Source of the DNA: SFWF01 sp045537915
Lineage (GTDB): Bacteria; Bacillota; Clostridia; Oscillospirales; Acutalibacteraceae
Length of the DNA: 57,503 nt
Direction: 5' to 3'
NCBI GenBank assembly: GCA_045537915.1
Contig: JAZSQK010000022.1
Span: forward strand, 1-57,503
Shown here one piece after another: positions 43,494 to 53,465 of this stretch. A program made the translations under genes and the position numbers. Each line of letters starts with the position of its first letter. Within the stretch, counting starts at the first letter, position 1. Below the pieces are notes generated by a model. The model had not been told where the DNA came from. It saw only the letters and a list, made by a program, of their open reading frames with translations, and did not search any database.

Positions 43494-44787
43494 GATTTGT
43501 GTTATAGGCGCAGGCCTTGCAGGTTGCGAGGCAGCTATGCAAATTGCAGATAGAGGCATATCTGTGGAGCTTTATGAGATGAAGCCTTTGAAAAAGAGCC
43601 CTGCGCACCACATGGATACGTTTGCTGAACTTGTATGTTCAAATTCGCTTAAAGCTGAACGCACATCCTCTGCCGCAGGTCTGCTCAAGCAAGAAATGCG
43701 CAGACTCGGTTCGGTTTGTCTTGAAGCGGCTGATTTCTGTCGTGTTGCCGCAGGCGGCGCTCTTGCGGTAGAGAGAACAGCTTTTTCAGAATATATCACA
43801 AATAAAGTACGGTCACACCCCAATATTAAGGTTATTAACAGTGTAGTTAAAGAAATTCCTCAGGACGTAATTACAGTTATCGCAACCGGCCCTCTGACCG
43901 ATAGCGATCTTGCGGACCATATTGTTTCGGTTTGCGGCTCTGATACCCTAAACTTTTATGATGCAGCAGCACCAATAATATCCGCTGATTCTATTGATAT
44001 GAATAAGGCTTTTGCCGCCGCTCGTTACGGAAAAGGGGAGGACGATTATATAAATTGTCCTTTCAATAAGGAGGAATATGAGCGGTTTCACGAAGCTCTT
44101 ATATCAGCTAAGCAGGCCGAACTTCATGAGTTCGATAAACCTTTTAAGGTCTATGAGGGGTGTATGCCCATAGAAGTTCTTGCAAAACGAGGTAAGGATT
44201 CTATTAGATTTGGCCCTCTAAAGCCTGTGGGATTAACCGACCCTAGAACCAATCATCGTCCTTGGGCGGCTGTTCAGCTAAGAAAGGAAAACAGTCAAGG
44301 TACGCTCTATAATATTGTCGGTTTTCAGACAAATCTGAAATTTGACGAGCAAAAAAGAGTGTTTTCTATGATACCGGGCCTTGAAAATGCCGAGTTCGTC
44401 CGCTATGGAGTTATGCACAGAAACTCGTTTATTGACTCCCCAAGATTATTAACTCCAAATCTTTCGCTAAAAACCAACCCAAAGCTTTTCTTTGCGGGTC
44501 AGCTTTCGGGTGTTGAGGGTTATATGGAATCTGCGGCATCAGGAATAATTGCAGGTAAAAATGCTGCTCGATATCTGTTGGGTGAAGAACCAATTATACT
44601 ACCGAATATTACTATGATAGGAAGTCTTTTGTCCTATATATGCGATAATTCGGTTAATGATTTTCAGCCTATGGGCGCAAACTTCGGTATTTTACCTCCG
44701 CTGTCTGAAAAAATAAGGGACAAGCAGGAACGATATATGGCTTTAGCGCAGAGGTCACTTAATTGGTTTTGCGAAAATTTTAGTTAG
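43486..44787 (+). CDS. trmFO: tRNA (uracil-54-C5) methyltransferase TrmFO
   Basis: TrmFO makes ribothymidine-54 in tRNA using methylene-THF and FADH2. The 433-residue product has the FAD-binding VIGAGLAGCEAAMQIADRG, the conserved LVCSNSLKAE, and the C-terminal GQLSGVEGYMESAASGI and FGILPPL. The start at 43486 gives the normal length; the reading from 43444 lies within topA. Confidence 0.96.
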   Translation: MNKICVIGAGLAGCEAAMQIADRGISVELYEMKPLKKSPAHHMDTFAELVCSNSLKAERTSSAAGLLKQEMRRLGSVCLEAADFCRVAAGGALAVERTAFSEYITNKVRSHPNIKVINSVVKEIPQDVITVIATGPLTDSDLADHIVSVCGSDTLNFYDAAAPIISADSIDMNKAFAAARYGKGEDDYINCPFNKEEYERFHEALISAKQAELHEFDKPFKVYEGCMPIEVLAKRGKDSIRFGPLKPVGLTDPRTNHRPWAAVQLRKENSQGTLYNIVGFQTNLKFDEQKRVFSMIPGLENAEFVRYGVMHRNSFIDSPRLLTPNLSLKTNPKLFFAGQLSGVEGYMESAASGIIAGKNAARYLLGEEPIILPNITMIGSLLSYICDNSVNDFQPMGANFGILPPLSEKIRDKQERYMALAQRSLNWFCENFS

Positions 44788-44796
44788 AGGTGTTTT

Positions 44797-45798
44797 ATGA
44801 GAATTGCTGTTGATGCTTTTGGAGGAGATAACGCTCCGCTTGAAATTATCAAGGGGGCAGCACTTGCCGAAAAGGAATATGGTGTACATATAATACTTTG
44901 TGGTAATGAGAAGATTATTGAAAAATGCATAGCAGATAATAACATTGAATTCAAGGAGCTTGATATAGTACACGCACCTGATGTGATATCGATGCACGAT
45001 GAACCAACCTCGCTTCTTAAAGCACATAAGGATTCATCAATGGCAGTGGCCTTCAGACAGCTTGCCGAAGGCAATGCAGATGCCTTTGTTTCAGCCGGTA
45101 GTACGGGCGCTGTTGTTGTTGGCGGAACGTTTATTGTAAAACGCATTAAGGGAATAAAAAGACCTGCTCTCGCAACGCTAATTCCTTCTCCCGATTCGCA
45201 GTATATGCTTCTCGATGTTGGAGCTAATGCCGAGTGCAGACCTGAAATGCTCTGTCAGTTTGGCCTAATGGCTTCAAGATATCTTGAAAAGGTTGAGGGT
45301 ATAAATTCTCCGTCTGTGGGATTACTTAATATCGGCACTGAGGACACAAAGGGTACAGATTTACAAAAGGAAGCATATGAATTGCTCAGCAAGGCTGATG
45401 TTAATTTTATTGGTAATATTGAATCACGTGAGATGCCTAAAGGCGTTTGCGATATAGTGGTTACCGACGGCTTTACAGGCAATATTTCTCTAAAACTGCT
45501 TGAGGGAACCATTTCAACCCTTTTTACAATGTTAAAGCCTGTTTTTGCAAAGAACATATTTACAAAACTTTGTTATTTGATTTTAAAGCCGGGACTTCGT
45601 CAAATCAAGAATAAGATGAATGCTAAAGAGGTTGGCGGAGCTCCGCTTCTTGGCACAAAAAAACCTGTCTTTAAGGCGCACGGCAATTCTGATGCATATA
45701 CCTTTAAGAATGCAATATATAAAGCAAAACTGTTTGCCGAAAACAAGGTTATTGAATCTATCGAAAACTGTTTTTATGAAGAGGAAAACTTACTGTGA
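44797..45798 (+). CDS. plsX: Phosphate acyltransferase PlsX
   Basis: PlsX makes acyl-phosphate from acyl-ACP for phospholipid synthesis. The 333-residue product starts MRIAVDAFGGDNAPLEI and has FVSAGSTGAVVVGG, LDVGANAECRP and DGFTGNISLKLLEG. GAGGTG precedes the ATG. Fab genes and acpP that often sit between plsX and rnc are absent here; plsX overlaps rnc by 4 nt. Confidence 0.96.
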   Translation: MRIAVDAFGGDNAPLEIIKGAALAEKEYGVHIILCGNEKIIEKCIADNNIEFKELDIVHAPDVISMHDEPTSLLKAHKDSSMAVAFRQLAEGNADAFVSAGSTGAVVVGGTFIVKRIKGIKRPALATLIPSPDSQYMLLDVGANAECRPEMLCQFGLMASRYLEKVEGINSPSVGLLNIGTEDTKGTDLQKEAYELLSKADVNFIGNIESREMPKGVCDIVVTDGFTGNISLKLLEGTISTLFTMLKPVFAKNIFTKLCYLILKPGLRQIKNKMNAKEVGGAPLLGTKKPVFKAHGNSDAYTFKNAIYKAKLFAENKVIESIENCFYEEENLL

Positions 45799-46478
45799 TA
45801 CACGAGCTTGAAGGAAAACTAAATTATAAATTTAAAAATCTGGATTTGCTTAAAAATGCCCTTACGCACTCCTCATTTGCAAATGAGGAGCATTGCCGTT
45901 TTGGATCTAATGAGCGGCTTGAATTTCTTGGAGATTCTGTTTTGTCTATAATTGTTTCTGAGTATATATATAAGAATTTCAAGGATCTGCCCGAGGGTGA
46001 GCTTACAAAACTTAGGGCTTCCTTGGTGTGTGAAAAAGCCTTATGCTCGTTTTCGAGGACACTTGAATTGGGTAAATATCTTTATCTTGGCAAGGGAGAA
46101 AGTCATAATCACGGGGAGCAGAGACCATCAATTCTTGCAGATGCTTTTGAGGCAGTGTTAGCAGCAATTTATCTTGACGGTGGCTTTGAACCTGCTAAAA
46201 AGCATGTTTTACGTTTTATTACAGATGAAATTAAGAGCAGGGATGTTGATTCTTTTAGGGACTACAAGACCATGCTTCAGGAGGTAATTCAAAAGAATCC
46301 CGAAGAAAGACTTGTCTATATTTTAACCGATGAAACCGGTCCTGACCATGATAAGAGATTTACAGTTGAGGTTCATCTCAATTCAAATGTAATCGGTTCA
46401 GGGGTTGGAAAGAGCAAAAAACAGGCTGAACAGGAAGCCGCAAGACAGGCATTGCTTTTAATGGGAATCAGCGAATGA
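45795..46478 (+). CDS. rnc: Ribonuclease III
   Basis: RNase III cuts double-stranded RNA in rRNA processing and mRNA decay. The 227-residue product has the signature NERLEFLGDSVLSIIV with catalytic Glu/Asp, ILADAFEAVLAAIYLDGG with the second set, and a C-terminal dsRBD (KTMLQEVIQKNPEER, GVGKSKKQAEQEAARQAL). The start is GTG in the plsX stop overlap. Confidence 0.97.
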   Translation: MIHELEGKLNYKFKNLDLLKNALTHSSFANEEHCRFGSNERLEFLGDSVLSIIVSEYIYKNFKDLPEGELTKLRASLVCEKALCSFSRTLELGKYLYLGKGESHNHGEQRPSILADAFEAVLAAIYLDGGFEPAKKHVLRFITDEIKSRDVDSFRDYKTMLQEVIQKNPEERLVYILTDETGPDHDKRFTVEVHLNSNVIGSGVGKSKKQAEQEAARQALLLMGISE

Positions 46479-47470
46479 AACACGCTAATATTTCTATTTT
46501 TGTTCCACATATGGGCTGCACGAATGATTGTAGCTTTTGTAATCAAAAACACATAACAGGCGTAAATACTCAGCCAACTAAAGAAGATATTGATTCTGCG
46601 GTAGAGGTTGCTATAAAATCTAAAAACTATTCCTCCGATAATTTTGAAATTGCCTTTTTTGGAGGAAGTTTTACCGCAATTGACAGAGAATATATGATTT
46701 ATCTTCTCAAAGCTGCTTATAAATATGTCAAGTGCGGCGCTGTAAGCGGTATAAGGATTTCAACCAGACCTGATGCTATTGATACAGAGGTGCTTGAAAT
46801 TTTAAGCCGCTATGGTGTGTCGGCTGTTGAGCTTGGTGCCCAGAGTATGAATGATAAAGTACTGGCTATGAATAACAGGGGGCATACCGCCAGTGATGTT
46901 ATTAAGGCTTCAAAACTTATTAAAGACTTTGGCTTTGAGCTAGGCCTACAGATGATGACGGGACTCTATTCAGATACAGATGACTCTGCGATAGATACAG
47001 CAGAAAAAATAATCGAACTTGCTCCTGATACCGTTAGAATATATCCAACAATAGTTTTAAGAAACACCGAGCTTGAAAGGCTTTATTGCTTGGGAGTTTA
47101 TACTCCGCAAACCCTCGATTCTGCCGTTAGCCTGTGTGTCTGTCTTGTATCGATGTTTAATAAGGCGAATATTAAGGTCATCAGACTTGGACTTCATTCT
47201 ATTGAAGAAACAGCCTACGTTGCAGGTCCGTGGCATCCCGCTTTTAGCGAGCTTTGCGATTCTTTAAGATTTTATAATCTTATTACTGACAGTATTGATA
47301 AAAACACTCTATATGACGTTGAAGTCAATCCGTCAGATATTTCTAAGGCGATAGGGCAAAAACGCTCTAATTTGCAAAAAATGGCCGATGATGGCTATCT
47401 AATCAGAATTATTCAGAACAATGATGTAGAAAGAAACACTATTAATGTTAGGGAAGTGAAACGTGCGTGA
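46475..47470 (+). CDS. Radical SAM protein, Elp3-like N-terminal type
   Basis: The 331-residue protein has the radical SAM cluster motif CTNDCSFC (C-x3-C-x2-C) near residue 14, FFGGSFTAIDREYM after it, and VELGAQSMNDKVLAMNNRGH. It resembles the catalytic half of Elp3 but has no acetyltransferase domain. Genes of this kind between rnc and smc are common in Clostridia. The substrate is not known; tRNA modification is a guess. It overlaps both neighbours by 4 nt. Confidence 0.85.
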   Translation: MKHANISIFVPHMGCTNDCSFCNQKHITGVNTQPTKEDIDSAVEVAIKSKNYSSDNFEIAFFGGSFTAIDREYMIYLLKAAYKYVKCGAVSGIRISTRPDAIDTEVLEILSRYGVSAVELGAQSMNDKVLAMNNRGHTASDVIKASKLIKDFGFELGLQMMTGLYSDTDDSAIDTAEKIIELAPDTVRIYPTIVLRNTELERLYCLGVYTPQTLDSAVSLCVCLVSMFNKANIKVIRLGLHSIEETAYVAGPWHPAFSELCDSLRFYNLITDSIDKNTLYDVEVNPSDISKAIGQKRSNLQKMADDGYLIRIIQNNDVERNTINVREVKRA

Positions 47471-50400
47471 TACTCTCATCAATTCAGGTACAGGGTTTTA
47501 AGTCCTTTGCCGATAAGACAACCCTAAAATTCGGCAAGGGAATAACTGCGGTTGTCGGTCCAAACGGAAGCGGTAAGAGTAATATTTCCGATGCAGTCCG
47601 TTGGGTGCTTGGAGAGCAGTCAACGAAAAATCTGCGAGGTCAGTCTATGGAGGATGTCATTTTTGGAGGCACATCCGATAGAAAACCGCACGGTTTTTGT
47701 GAAGTTACCCTTAATATTGACAACAGCGACAGAGAGCTAAATTTTGATAATGACAGCGTTGCGGTAACCAGACGTTATTTTCGTTCACACGACAGTGAAT
47801 ATCTTATCAACGGTAATGTTGTAAGACTTAAGGATATTCATGAATTGTTTATGGATACCGGTCTTGGCCGTGACGGTTATTCTATGATCGGACAGGGTAA
47901 GATTGACTCAATTATCAGCTCTAAGTCACAGGAGCGTCGTGATATTTTTGAGGAGGCTTCTGGAATTTCTCGTTACAGATACAGGAAAACCGATGCAGAG
48001 CGCAAGCTTTCTGCAGCAGAAGAAAACCTGGTAAGACTTCTTGATATTTTAAAGGAGCTTGAGTCAAGAATAGGTCCACTAAAGGATCAGAGCGCCAAGG
48101 CAGAGAAATTTCTCCAACTTGCTGCCGCTAAAAAGGAACTCGATATCGGCTTATGGCTACATATTATAAACAATTCTAAAGAGCTTTTAAAGGCACAGGA
48201 TGATAAGATTGCCGTAGCTCAGGCTCATTATAAGGAAATTGACGAGAAATTAGCTGAATTTGACCTTAAAAACGAGAAAAATTCCGCTGATTTTGCCCGT
48301 TTTTCTGCCGAAATTGAGGACAGACATCTTCGCATTACAGAATACAATGAGAATATTGCAAGACTTACCGGAGATATTTCTGTTTTAAACAACGATATTC
48401 TTCATAACAATGAATCTATTGAAAGACTTAAAAACGAGATATCTGTAATTCTATCCTCAAAGGATGAAAAAACTGCAGAAATTAAATCTAAACGTGACTT
48501 TGCAGCTGCAAAAGCTATTGAATCGGAAAGCCTTTCACATAGCCTTTCTGAAATTGAGAAACAGCTCTCTCAAATGATTCTTGAGAGTGAAGTTATTTCC
48601 AGAAAAATTGAAAATGATGCTATAAAGCTCAACGAACTTGCTTCTCGTCTTGCTGATGCAAGAGTAAATCTAATGTCTTCTTCGACATCAATTGATGAAA
48701 TTGAGGCCCGTTCTAATACAGTTGATCAGCAGATTTCTGACACCAAGTCTCGAATTGAGGAGTTTAACGGTGAATTCGAACAGGCGAATAAGCTTCTTGA
48801 TGCAATTGAGGAGGATATTTCTACCTATAATAACTCTCTGGAAGGATACAAAATCAGACTCAGGAATAGGGAAGAAACGGCACAAACTGCTAAGGATGAG
48901 CTTGATAAAATCAGGCTAGATATTGAGGCTAAGAAGCGCCGAGTTCAGATCCTTGAAGAACTTGAAAAGAATATGGAGGGCTTCAATCACTCGGTTAAAA
49001 CCGTTATGAAGGAATCTGAGGAAGGTAGGATTAAGGGTGTTTACGGCCCTGTTACCAGACTCATAGACGTTGAAAAGCAGTATTCAATTGCGATTGAAAC
49101 TGCACTTGGTACTGCTGCACAAAACATAATCGTTGATACTGAAGGTACGGCAAAATATGCAATTGAGTCGCTAAAACGGTCAAATTCCGGTCGAGCAACA
49201 TTTTTACCCCTTACTTCAATAAAATCCCGTGAGTTTACCGAAAAAGGCTTTGAGAACGAATTTGGATATGTAGGAATCGCAAGTGACCTTGTCGAGTGCA
49301 ACTCAAAGTTTAATGAGATTGTTAAATACCTCCTGGGCGGTACTGTAGTTGCCGAAGACATTGACTCTGCAGTGTCAATTGCCAGAAAATTCAAATTCAG
49401 ATTTAAGGTTGTTTCTTTAGACGGACAGGTTATAAATGCAGGCGGTTCTTTAACAGGAGGCTCTCTTGTCAAAAATGCAGGATTGCTTTCGAGAGCTAGT
49501 GATATCGCCAAAATGAAGGATGATATCGACAAACTCATTTCAAAGGAAAAGAAACAGTCTGACACATATGAAAAGGCACTTCTTGAACGCTCTAAGGTTG
49601 AAGGTGAGGTTAAGTCTGCTGAGGACCTTTTGAAGACTGCAAATGAGGACAAAATCCGTGCACTTGGCGAACTCAAAAGGGTAGGAGAACTTCGTGATGC
49701 CTTAAAAAAGACCCTGTCCGAGTTAGATTACGAGAAAAATAATGCGGCAGACAAGATTAAAGCATTAAATTCAACTGTTGAAGCGGTAAAACTTGAAATT
49801 TCAGAGCTTGAGGAGCAAAAGACTCAGCTAGAATCCGCTATTTCTGATATGAACGGCGGTAGAGATGTTATGTCTTCAGCCAGAGAAGAACTGACCGCTC
49901 AAATCACAGATATTAAGCTCAAGATAATTGAGATAAATAAGGACATTGAAAATCTTAATGCCTCTGCTGCAGCTCTTGAGCTGGATGATAGTCAGAGCAA
50001 TGTAAGAATTACCTTGATAGAGGCGGAAATTTCTGCAATTAATGATGACAACGCTTCCATCGAGAATAAGATCAAGGAAATAGAAGTTAGCATAGAATCC
50101 TTGAAAAATACCTGTGTTCAGTTTGATGCCGATATCGCCTCATTTATTGAACGCAGAGCAGAAATTGAGAAATCGACTACACAGCTTCGTCTTTCAGAAA
50201 AGGATCTGACCAGCGACCGCGAAAAAATCAGCGGAGAACTTGCAAGACTTTCTGAGCGAAGAGAAAATATGACTCGTGAGTGCGATGATGTAATTAAGCA
50301 ACTTTTTGACGAGTATCAGCTAACAAGAAGCGAAGCAGAAAACATTTGTCAGCCTGTCGAAGACGTTGCCGCCGCAAAGAAAGAGCTAAGCGAGGTCAAA

Positions 50401-51042
50401 AGCAAGATACGTGCGCTTGGAAATGTGAATGTTTCGGCAATAGAAGAGTATAAGGAAGTTAATGAACGTTATACATTCCTTAAAGAGCAGGTTGAGGATG
50501 TAGAAAAATCCAGAACCGAACTGAACAAACTTATAGCTAACCTGACCGAACAAATGAAGGAACTCTTTGTGCTTGGTTTTAACAGTATAAATGAGCACTT
50601 TTCCAAGACCTTTGTTGACCTGTTTGGAGGGGGAACCGCTAAGCTTGTTTTTTCTGACCCCAATAATGTTTTGGAGAGCGGAATTGATATTGTTGTCAAA
50701 CTTCCGGGCAAGAATGTTCCTACCCTTGACGGTCTTTCCGGAGGTGAGAAGGCGCTTATCGCTCTGGCAATTTATTTTGCAATTATGCGTGTTAATGCTC
50801 CACCATTCTGCTTCCTGGATGAAGTCGATACTGCACTTGATGACATAAATGTCGACAGGTTTGCAGATTATATGAGAAGTAATGACTTTAATACACAGTT
50901 TATTTGCATTACTCACAGAAGAGGAACAATGGAGGCTGCAGATATGCTATACGGTGTTACAATGCAGGAAAAGGGAATATCCAAACTTCTTGAACTCAAT
51001 GTTTCTCAACTTGAAAAAATGCTAAAACTTGAAAACGGGTGA
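47467..51042 (+). CDS. smc: Chromosome segregation ATPase SMC
   Basis: SMC is the core of the bacterial condensin with ScpA/ScpB. The 1191-residue protein has Walker A GPNGSGKSNISDAVRWVLGE near residue 32, a first coiled coil (about 170-500), a hinge (about 510-660 with YGPVTRLIDVEK and GGSLTGGSLVKNAG), a second coiled coil (about 670-1010), and the C-terminal signature LSGGEKALIALAI with Walker B FCFLDEVDTALDD. The start is GTG at 47467. A 4-nt overlap links it to the radical SAM gene and, by in-frame GTG, to ftsY. Confidence 0.97.
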   Translation: MILSSIQVQGFKSFADKTTLKFGKGITAVVGPNGSGKSNISDAVRWVLGEQSTKNLRGQSMEDVIFGGTSDRKPHGFCEVTLNIDNSDRELNFDNDSVAVTRRYFRSHDSEYLINGNVVRLKDIHELFMDTGLGRDGYSMIGQGKIDSIISSKSQERRDIFEEASGISRYRYRKTDAERKLSAAEENLVRLLDILKELESRIGPLKDQSAKAEKFLQLAAAKKELDIGLWLHIINNSKELLKAQDDKIAVAQAHYKEIDEKLAEFDLKNEKNSADFARFSAEIEDRHLRITEYNENIARLTGDISVLNNDILHNNESIERLKNEISVILSSKDEKTAEIKSKRDFAAAKAIESESLSHSLSEIEKQLSQMILESEVISRKIENDAIKLNELASRLADARVNLMSSSTSIDEIEARSNTVDQQISDTKSRIEEFNGEFEQANKLLDAIEEDISTYNNSLEGYKIRLRNREETAQTAKDELDKIRLDIEAKKRRVQILEELEKNMEGFNHSVKTVMKESEEGRIKGVYGPVTRLIDVEKQYSIAIETALGTAAQNIIVDTEGTAKYAIESLKRSNSGRATFLPLTSIKSREFTEKGFENEFGYVGIASDLVECNSKFNEIVKYLLGGTVVAEDIDSAVSIARKFKFRFKVVSLDGQVINAGGSLTGGSLVKNAGLLSRASDIAKMKDDIDKLISKEKKQSDTYEKALLERSKVEGEVKSAEDLLKTANEDKIRALGELKRVGELRDALKKTLSELDYEKNNAADKIKALNSTVEAVKLEISELEEQKTQLESAISDMNGGRDVMSSAREELTAQITDIKLKIIEINKDIENLNASAAALELDDSQSNVRITLIEAEISAINDDNASIENKIKEIEVSIESLKNTCVQFDADIASFIERRAEIEKSTTQLRLSEKDLTSDREKISGELARLSERRENMTRECDDVIKQLFDEYQLTRSEAENICQPVEDVAAAKKELSEVKSKIRALGNVNVSAIEEYKEVNERYTFLKEQVEDVEKSRTELNKLIANLTEQMKELFVLGFNSINEHFSKTFVDLFGGGTAKLVFSDPNNVLESGIDIVVKLPGKNVPTLDGLSGGEKALIALAIYFAIMRVNAPPFCFLDEVDTALDDINVDRFADYMRSNDFNTQFICITHRRGTMEAADMLYGVTMQEKGISKLLELNVSQLEKMLKLENG

Positions 51043-51047
51043 TATTG

Positions 51048-51962
51048 TTGGGCTTTTTCGATAAGATAAAAAAAGGTCTTTCCAAAACCAGATCGGGATT
51101 TATTGATTCAATGAACTCGGTTATTGGCAGTTTTACAAAAATTGATAATGACCTTATCGAAGAACTTGAAGAAATTCTTATTATGGCGGATATGGGATGC
51201 CTTTGTGCTGAGCAAATCTGTCAAAAATTAAAGGAAGAAGTTAAAAATAACCGCACAACCGATCCGAATGAGATAAAGGTTCTTCTACGGAACATAATTA
51301 AGGATATGCTTGAGGGAGATTCTTCTCTGAATCTCACCACAAAGCCTTCTGTTGTTATGGTAATCGGTGTAAATGGAGTTGGTAAAACTACAACTATAGG
51401 CAAAATGGCTGCTTATCTGAAGTTGCAGGGTAAAAGCGTTATGCTTGCCGCCGCAGATACATTCAGAGCGGCAGCTATCGAACAGCTTGAGGAATGGTCT
51501 AAGCGTGCAGATGTTCAGATAGTTAAAAGCCTTAAGGGAACCGATCCCGCTTCTGTGGTTTACGATGCAATTTCTTCTGCTAAATCAAAGGGTGTTGATG
51601 TTCTTATTTGTGATACTGCGGGTCGCCTTCATAACAAGAAGAACCTAATGGATGAACTTGCAAAAATGTACCGTGTTGTTCACAGAGAACTGCCTGACGC
51701 CTCTGTAGAAGCCTTGTTGGTGTTGGATGCGACAACCGGACAGAATGCAGTAAGTCAGGCTAAGGAGTTCAGCAAGGTAACCGAGCTTACCGGAATTGTG
51801 CTCACTAAACTTGATGGAACGGCAAAGGGCGGCGTAGTCGTCTCTATCAAAAACGACCTTGGTATTCCCGTTAAGTTTATAGGTGTCGGAGAACAAATTG
51901 ATGATCTGCAACCCTTTGATCCCGAAGATTTTACAAACGCCCTTTTTGATTCGGAGGACTAA
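51048..51962 (+). CDS. ftsY: Signal recognition particle receptor FtsY
   Basis: FtsY docks SRP-bound ribosomes at the membrane. The 304-residue protein has the N domain and G domain with GVNGVGKTTTIGKMA, AADTFRAAAIEQLE, DTAGRLHNKKNLMDEL and LTKLDGTAKGG. It lacks the long acidic A domain seen in E. coli, as usual in Firmicutes. The start is probably TTG 51048 (MGFFDKIKKGL); a GTG at 51039 inside smc is the alternative. Order smc-ftsY is standard. Confidence 0.96.
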   Translation: MGFFDKIKKGLSKTRSGFIDSMNSVIGSFTKIDNDLIEELEEILIMADMGCLCAEQICQKLKEEVKNNRTTDPNEIKVLLRNIIKDMLEGDSSLNLTTKPSVVMVIGVNGVGKTTTIGKMAAYLKLQGKSVMLAAADTFRAAAIEQLEEWSKRADVQIVKSLKGTDPASVVYDAISSAKSKGVDVLICDTAGRLHNKKNLMDELAKMYRVVHRELPDASVEALLVLDATTGQNAVSQAKEFSKVTELTGIVLTKLDGTAKGGVVVSIKNDLGIPVKFIGVGEQIDDLQPFDPEDFTNALFDSED

Positions 51963-52562
51963 ATGAAATTTTTTGTTGCAACAAAAAACAATAAAAAGCT
52001 CAAAGAACTGTGCAGAATTCTTTTGCCGTTAGGTATAATCCCTGTTTCTGAAAATGATCTTGATTTTGAGATTAGCGAAGTAGAGGAAACAGGAAAAACA
52101 TTTGAAGAAAACGCATTTATAAAGGCTAGAGCCGGTATGTTAGCAACAGGACTTCCGACTATTGCCGATGATTCGGGGCTTTGTGTAGATGCTCTTGGTG
52201 GTCAACCGGGAATTTATTCTGCTCGTTATGCGGGAGAGCCTGTAGATAACGACCGAAATAATCGGAAGCTTTTAAGGGAACTTGGAAATTTGCCGATTGA
52301 AAAGAGAACAGCCAGATTCGTGTGCAGCATAGCATGTGTTTTTCCTGACGGTAGAGAGTTTTCGGTAAACGGCACATGTGAAGGATATATCGACTTTTAC
52401 CCAAAAGGCAATAAGGGGTTTGGATACGATGTTCTGTTTGTCTCTGAACTGGGTTGTTTCGGGGAAATTTCAGATGAGCAGAAGGATAGTATAAGCCACA
52501 GAGGAAACGCATTGAAAAATCTAAAGGAAAGACTTATTAAAGAAATTGAGGAAGATATATAA
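51963..52562 (+). CDS. rdgB: XTP/dITP diphosphatase
   Basis: The enzyme removes ITP and XTP to keep non-canonical bases out of nucleic acids. The 199-residue product starts MKFFVATKNNKKLKEL and has VEETGKTFEENAFIKARAG, ADDSGLCVDALGGQPGIYSA and the C-terminal SHRGNALKNL. It starts right after the ftsY stop. Confidence 0.95.
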   Translation: MKFFVATKNNKKLKELCRILLPLGIIPVSENDLDFEISEVEETGKTFEENAFIKARAGMLATGLPTIADDSGLCVDALGGQPGIYSARYAGEPVDNDRNNRKLLRELGNLPIEKRTARFVCSIACVFPDGREFSVNGTCEGYIDFYPKGNKGFGYDVLFVSELGCFGEISDEQKDSISHRGNALKNLKERLIKEIEEDI

Positions 52563-52855
52563 TGTTGAAATCTAAGCAAAGAGCTCAATTACGTTCAATG
52601 GCAAATAGTATGGAAACTATTTTTCAAATTGGTAAAAGCGGAATTACCGAGCAAACTGTAAAGCAGTTTGATGAAGCCTTGGAGGCAAGAGAGCTTATTA
52701 AGGCAAGAACGCTTGAAACATCTCCTGTTACTGCACGTGAGGCTGCAGATGAGATTGCAGAAAGACTAGGTGCTGATGTAGTTCAGGTTATCGGAACAAG
52801 ATTTATTCTTTACAGGGAAAGTAGAGAAAACAAAACCATAGTTTTGGTAAAATAG
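52562..52855 (+). CDS. yhbY: YhbY family RNA-binding protein (CRM domain)
   Basis: The 97-residue CRM-domain protein has LKSKQRAQLRSMANSM, IFQIGKSGITEQTVKQ (the GxGG-like loop reads GKSG) and IGTRFILYRES. It binds ribosomal precursors in E. coli. It overlaps the rdgB stop by one base and is 1 nt before nadD, as in many Firmicutes. Confidence 0.93.
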   Translation: MLKSKQRAQLRSMANSMETIFQIGKSGITEQTVKQFDEALEARELIKARTLETSPVTAREAADEIAERLGADVVQVIGTRFILYRESRENKTIVLVK

Positions 52856-52856
52856 A

Positions 52857-53465
52857 ATGAAGCATTTAGCAGTTTTCGGAGGAACCTTTAATCCCTTTCA
52901 TAACGGACATTTTCAGATTTTAAATGCAGTTTCACTATCAGGAATTGCCGATAAAATACTTTTGATACCGTCAAAAATTCCTCCTCACAAGGAGGTTGGC
53001 TTTTTGGCTGACGAAAAACACAGATTGGATATGTGTCGCATTATTGCCGAAGAGTTTGAAAATGTCAGTGTAAGTGACATTGAGCTTATGAGGAACGGGA
53101 AAAGCTATACAATTGATACCTTGAGGGAGCTTATTAAAATGTATCCCGATTACAAACCTGCATTAGTTGTAGGCGGAGATATGATTGCATCTTTTTCCAA
53201 GTGGAAAGACTACGAGCAAATTATAAAAATTTCAGACATAATTGTCTTTTCAAGAGAAGGCATCAATGATACTGATGTTAACAGCTCGATTAGCGACCTT
53301 GCAAATAAAGGCGCAAATATTTTTATTTTTGATAACGATATCTGCTACATATCATCAACGGATATCAGAAATAATATTGGTAACCGTGATTACTTAGTAG
53401 AGAATATTCCTAAGAATATTCTTGAGTACATTATTTCTAACGGTGTTTATGATGAAGGAAATTAA
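52857..53465 (+). CDS. nadD: Nicotinate-nucleotide adenylyltransferase
   Basis: NadD makes nicotinic acid adenine dinucleotide, a late NAD step. The 202-residue product has FGGTFNPFHNGHFQIL (nucleotidyltransferase GxFxPxHxGH), IPSKIPPHKE, LVVGGDMIASFSKW and ISSTDIRNNI. It overlaps yqeK by 17 nt. Confidence 0.95.
   Translation: MKHLAVFGGTFNPFHNGHFQILNAVSLSGIADKILLIPSKIPPHKEVGFLADEKHRLDMCRIIAEEFENVSVSDIELMRNGKSYTIDTLRELIKMYPDYKPALVVGGDMIASFSKWKDYEQIIKISDIIVFSREGINDTDVNSSISDLANKGANIFIFDNDICYISSTDIRNNIGNRDYLVENIPKNILEYIISNGVYDEGN

Noticed and set aside
49041..49676. 211-codon antisense frame within smc
   Set aside because: smc is continuous with all motifs in place; the antisense frame is Ser-rich and looks like a shadow of codon bias, with no domain or ribosome site.
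50386..50916. 176-codon antisense frame near the end of smc
   Set aside because: It covers the conserved LSGGEK and Walker B region of smc on the other strand, has no recognisable domain, and is a shadow.
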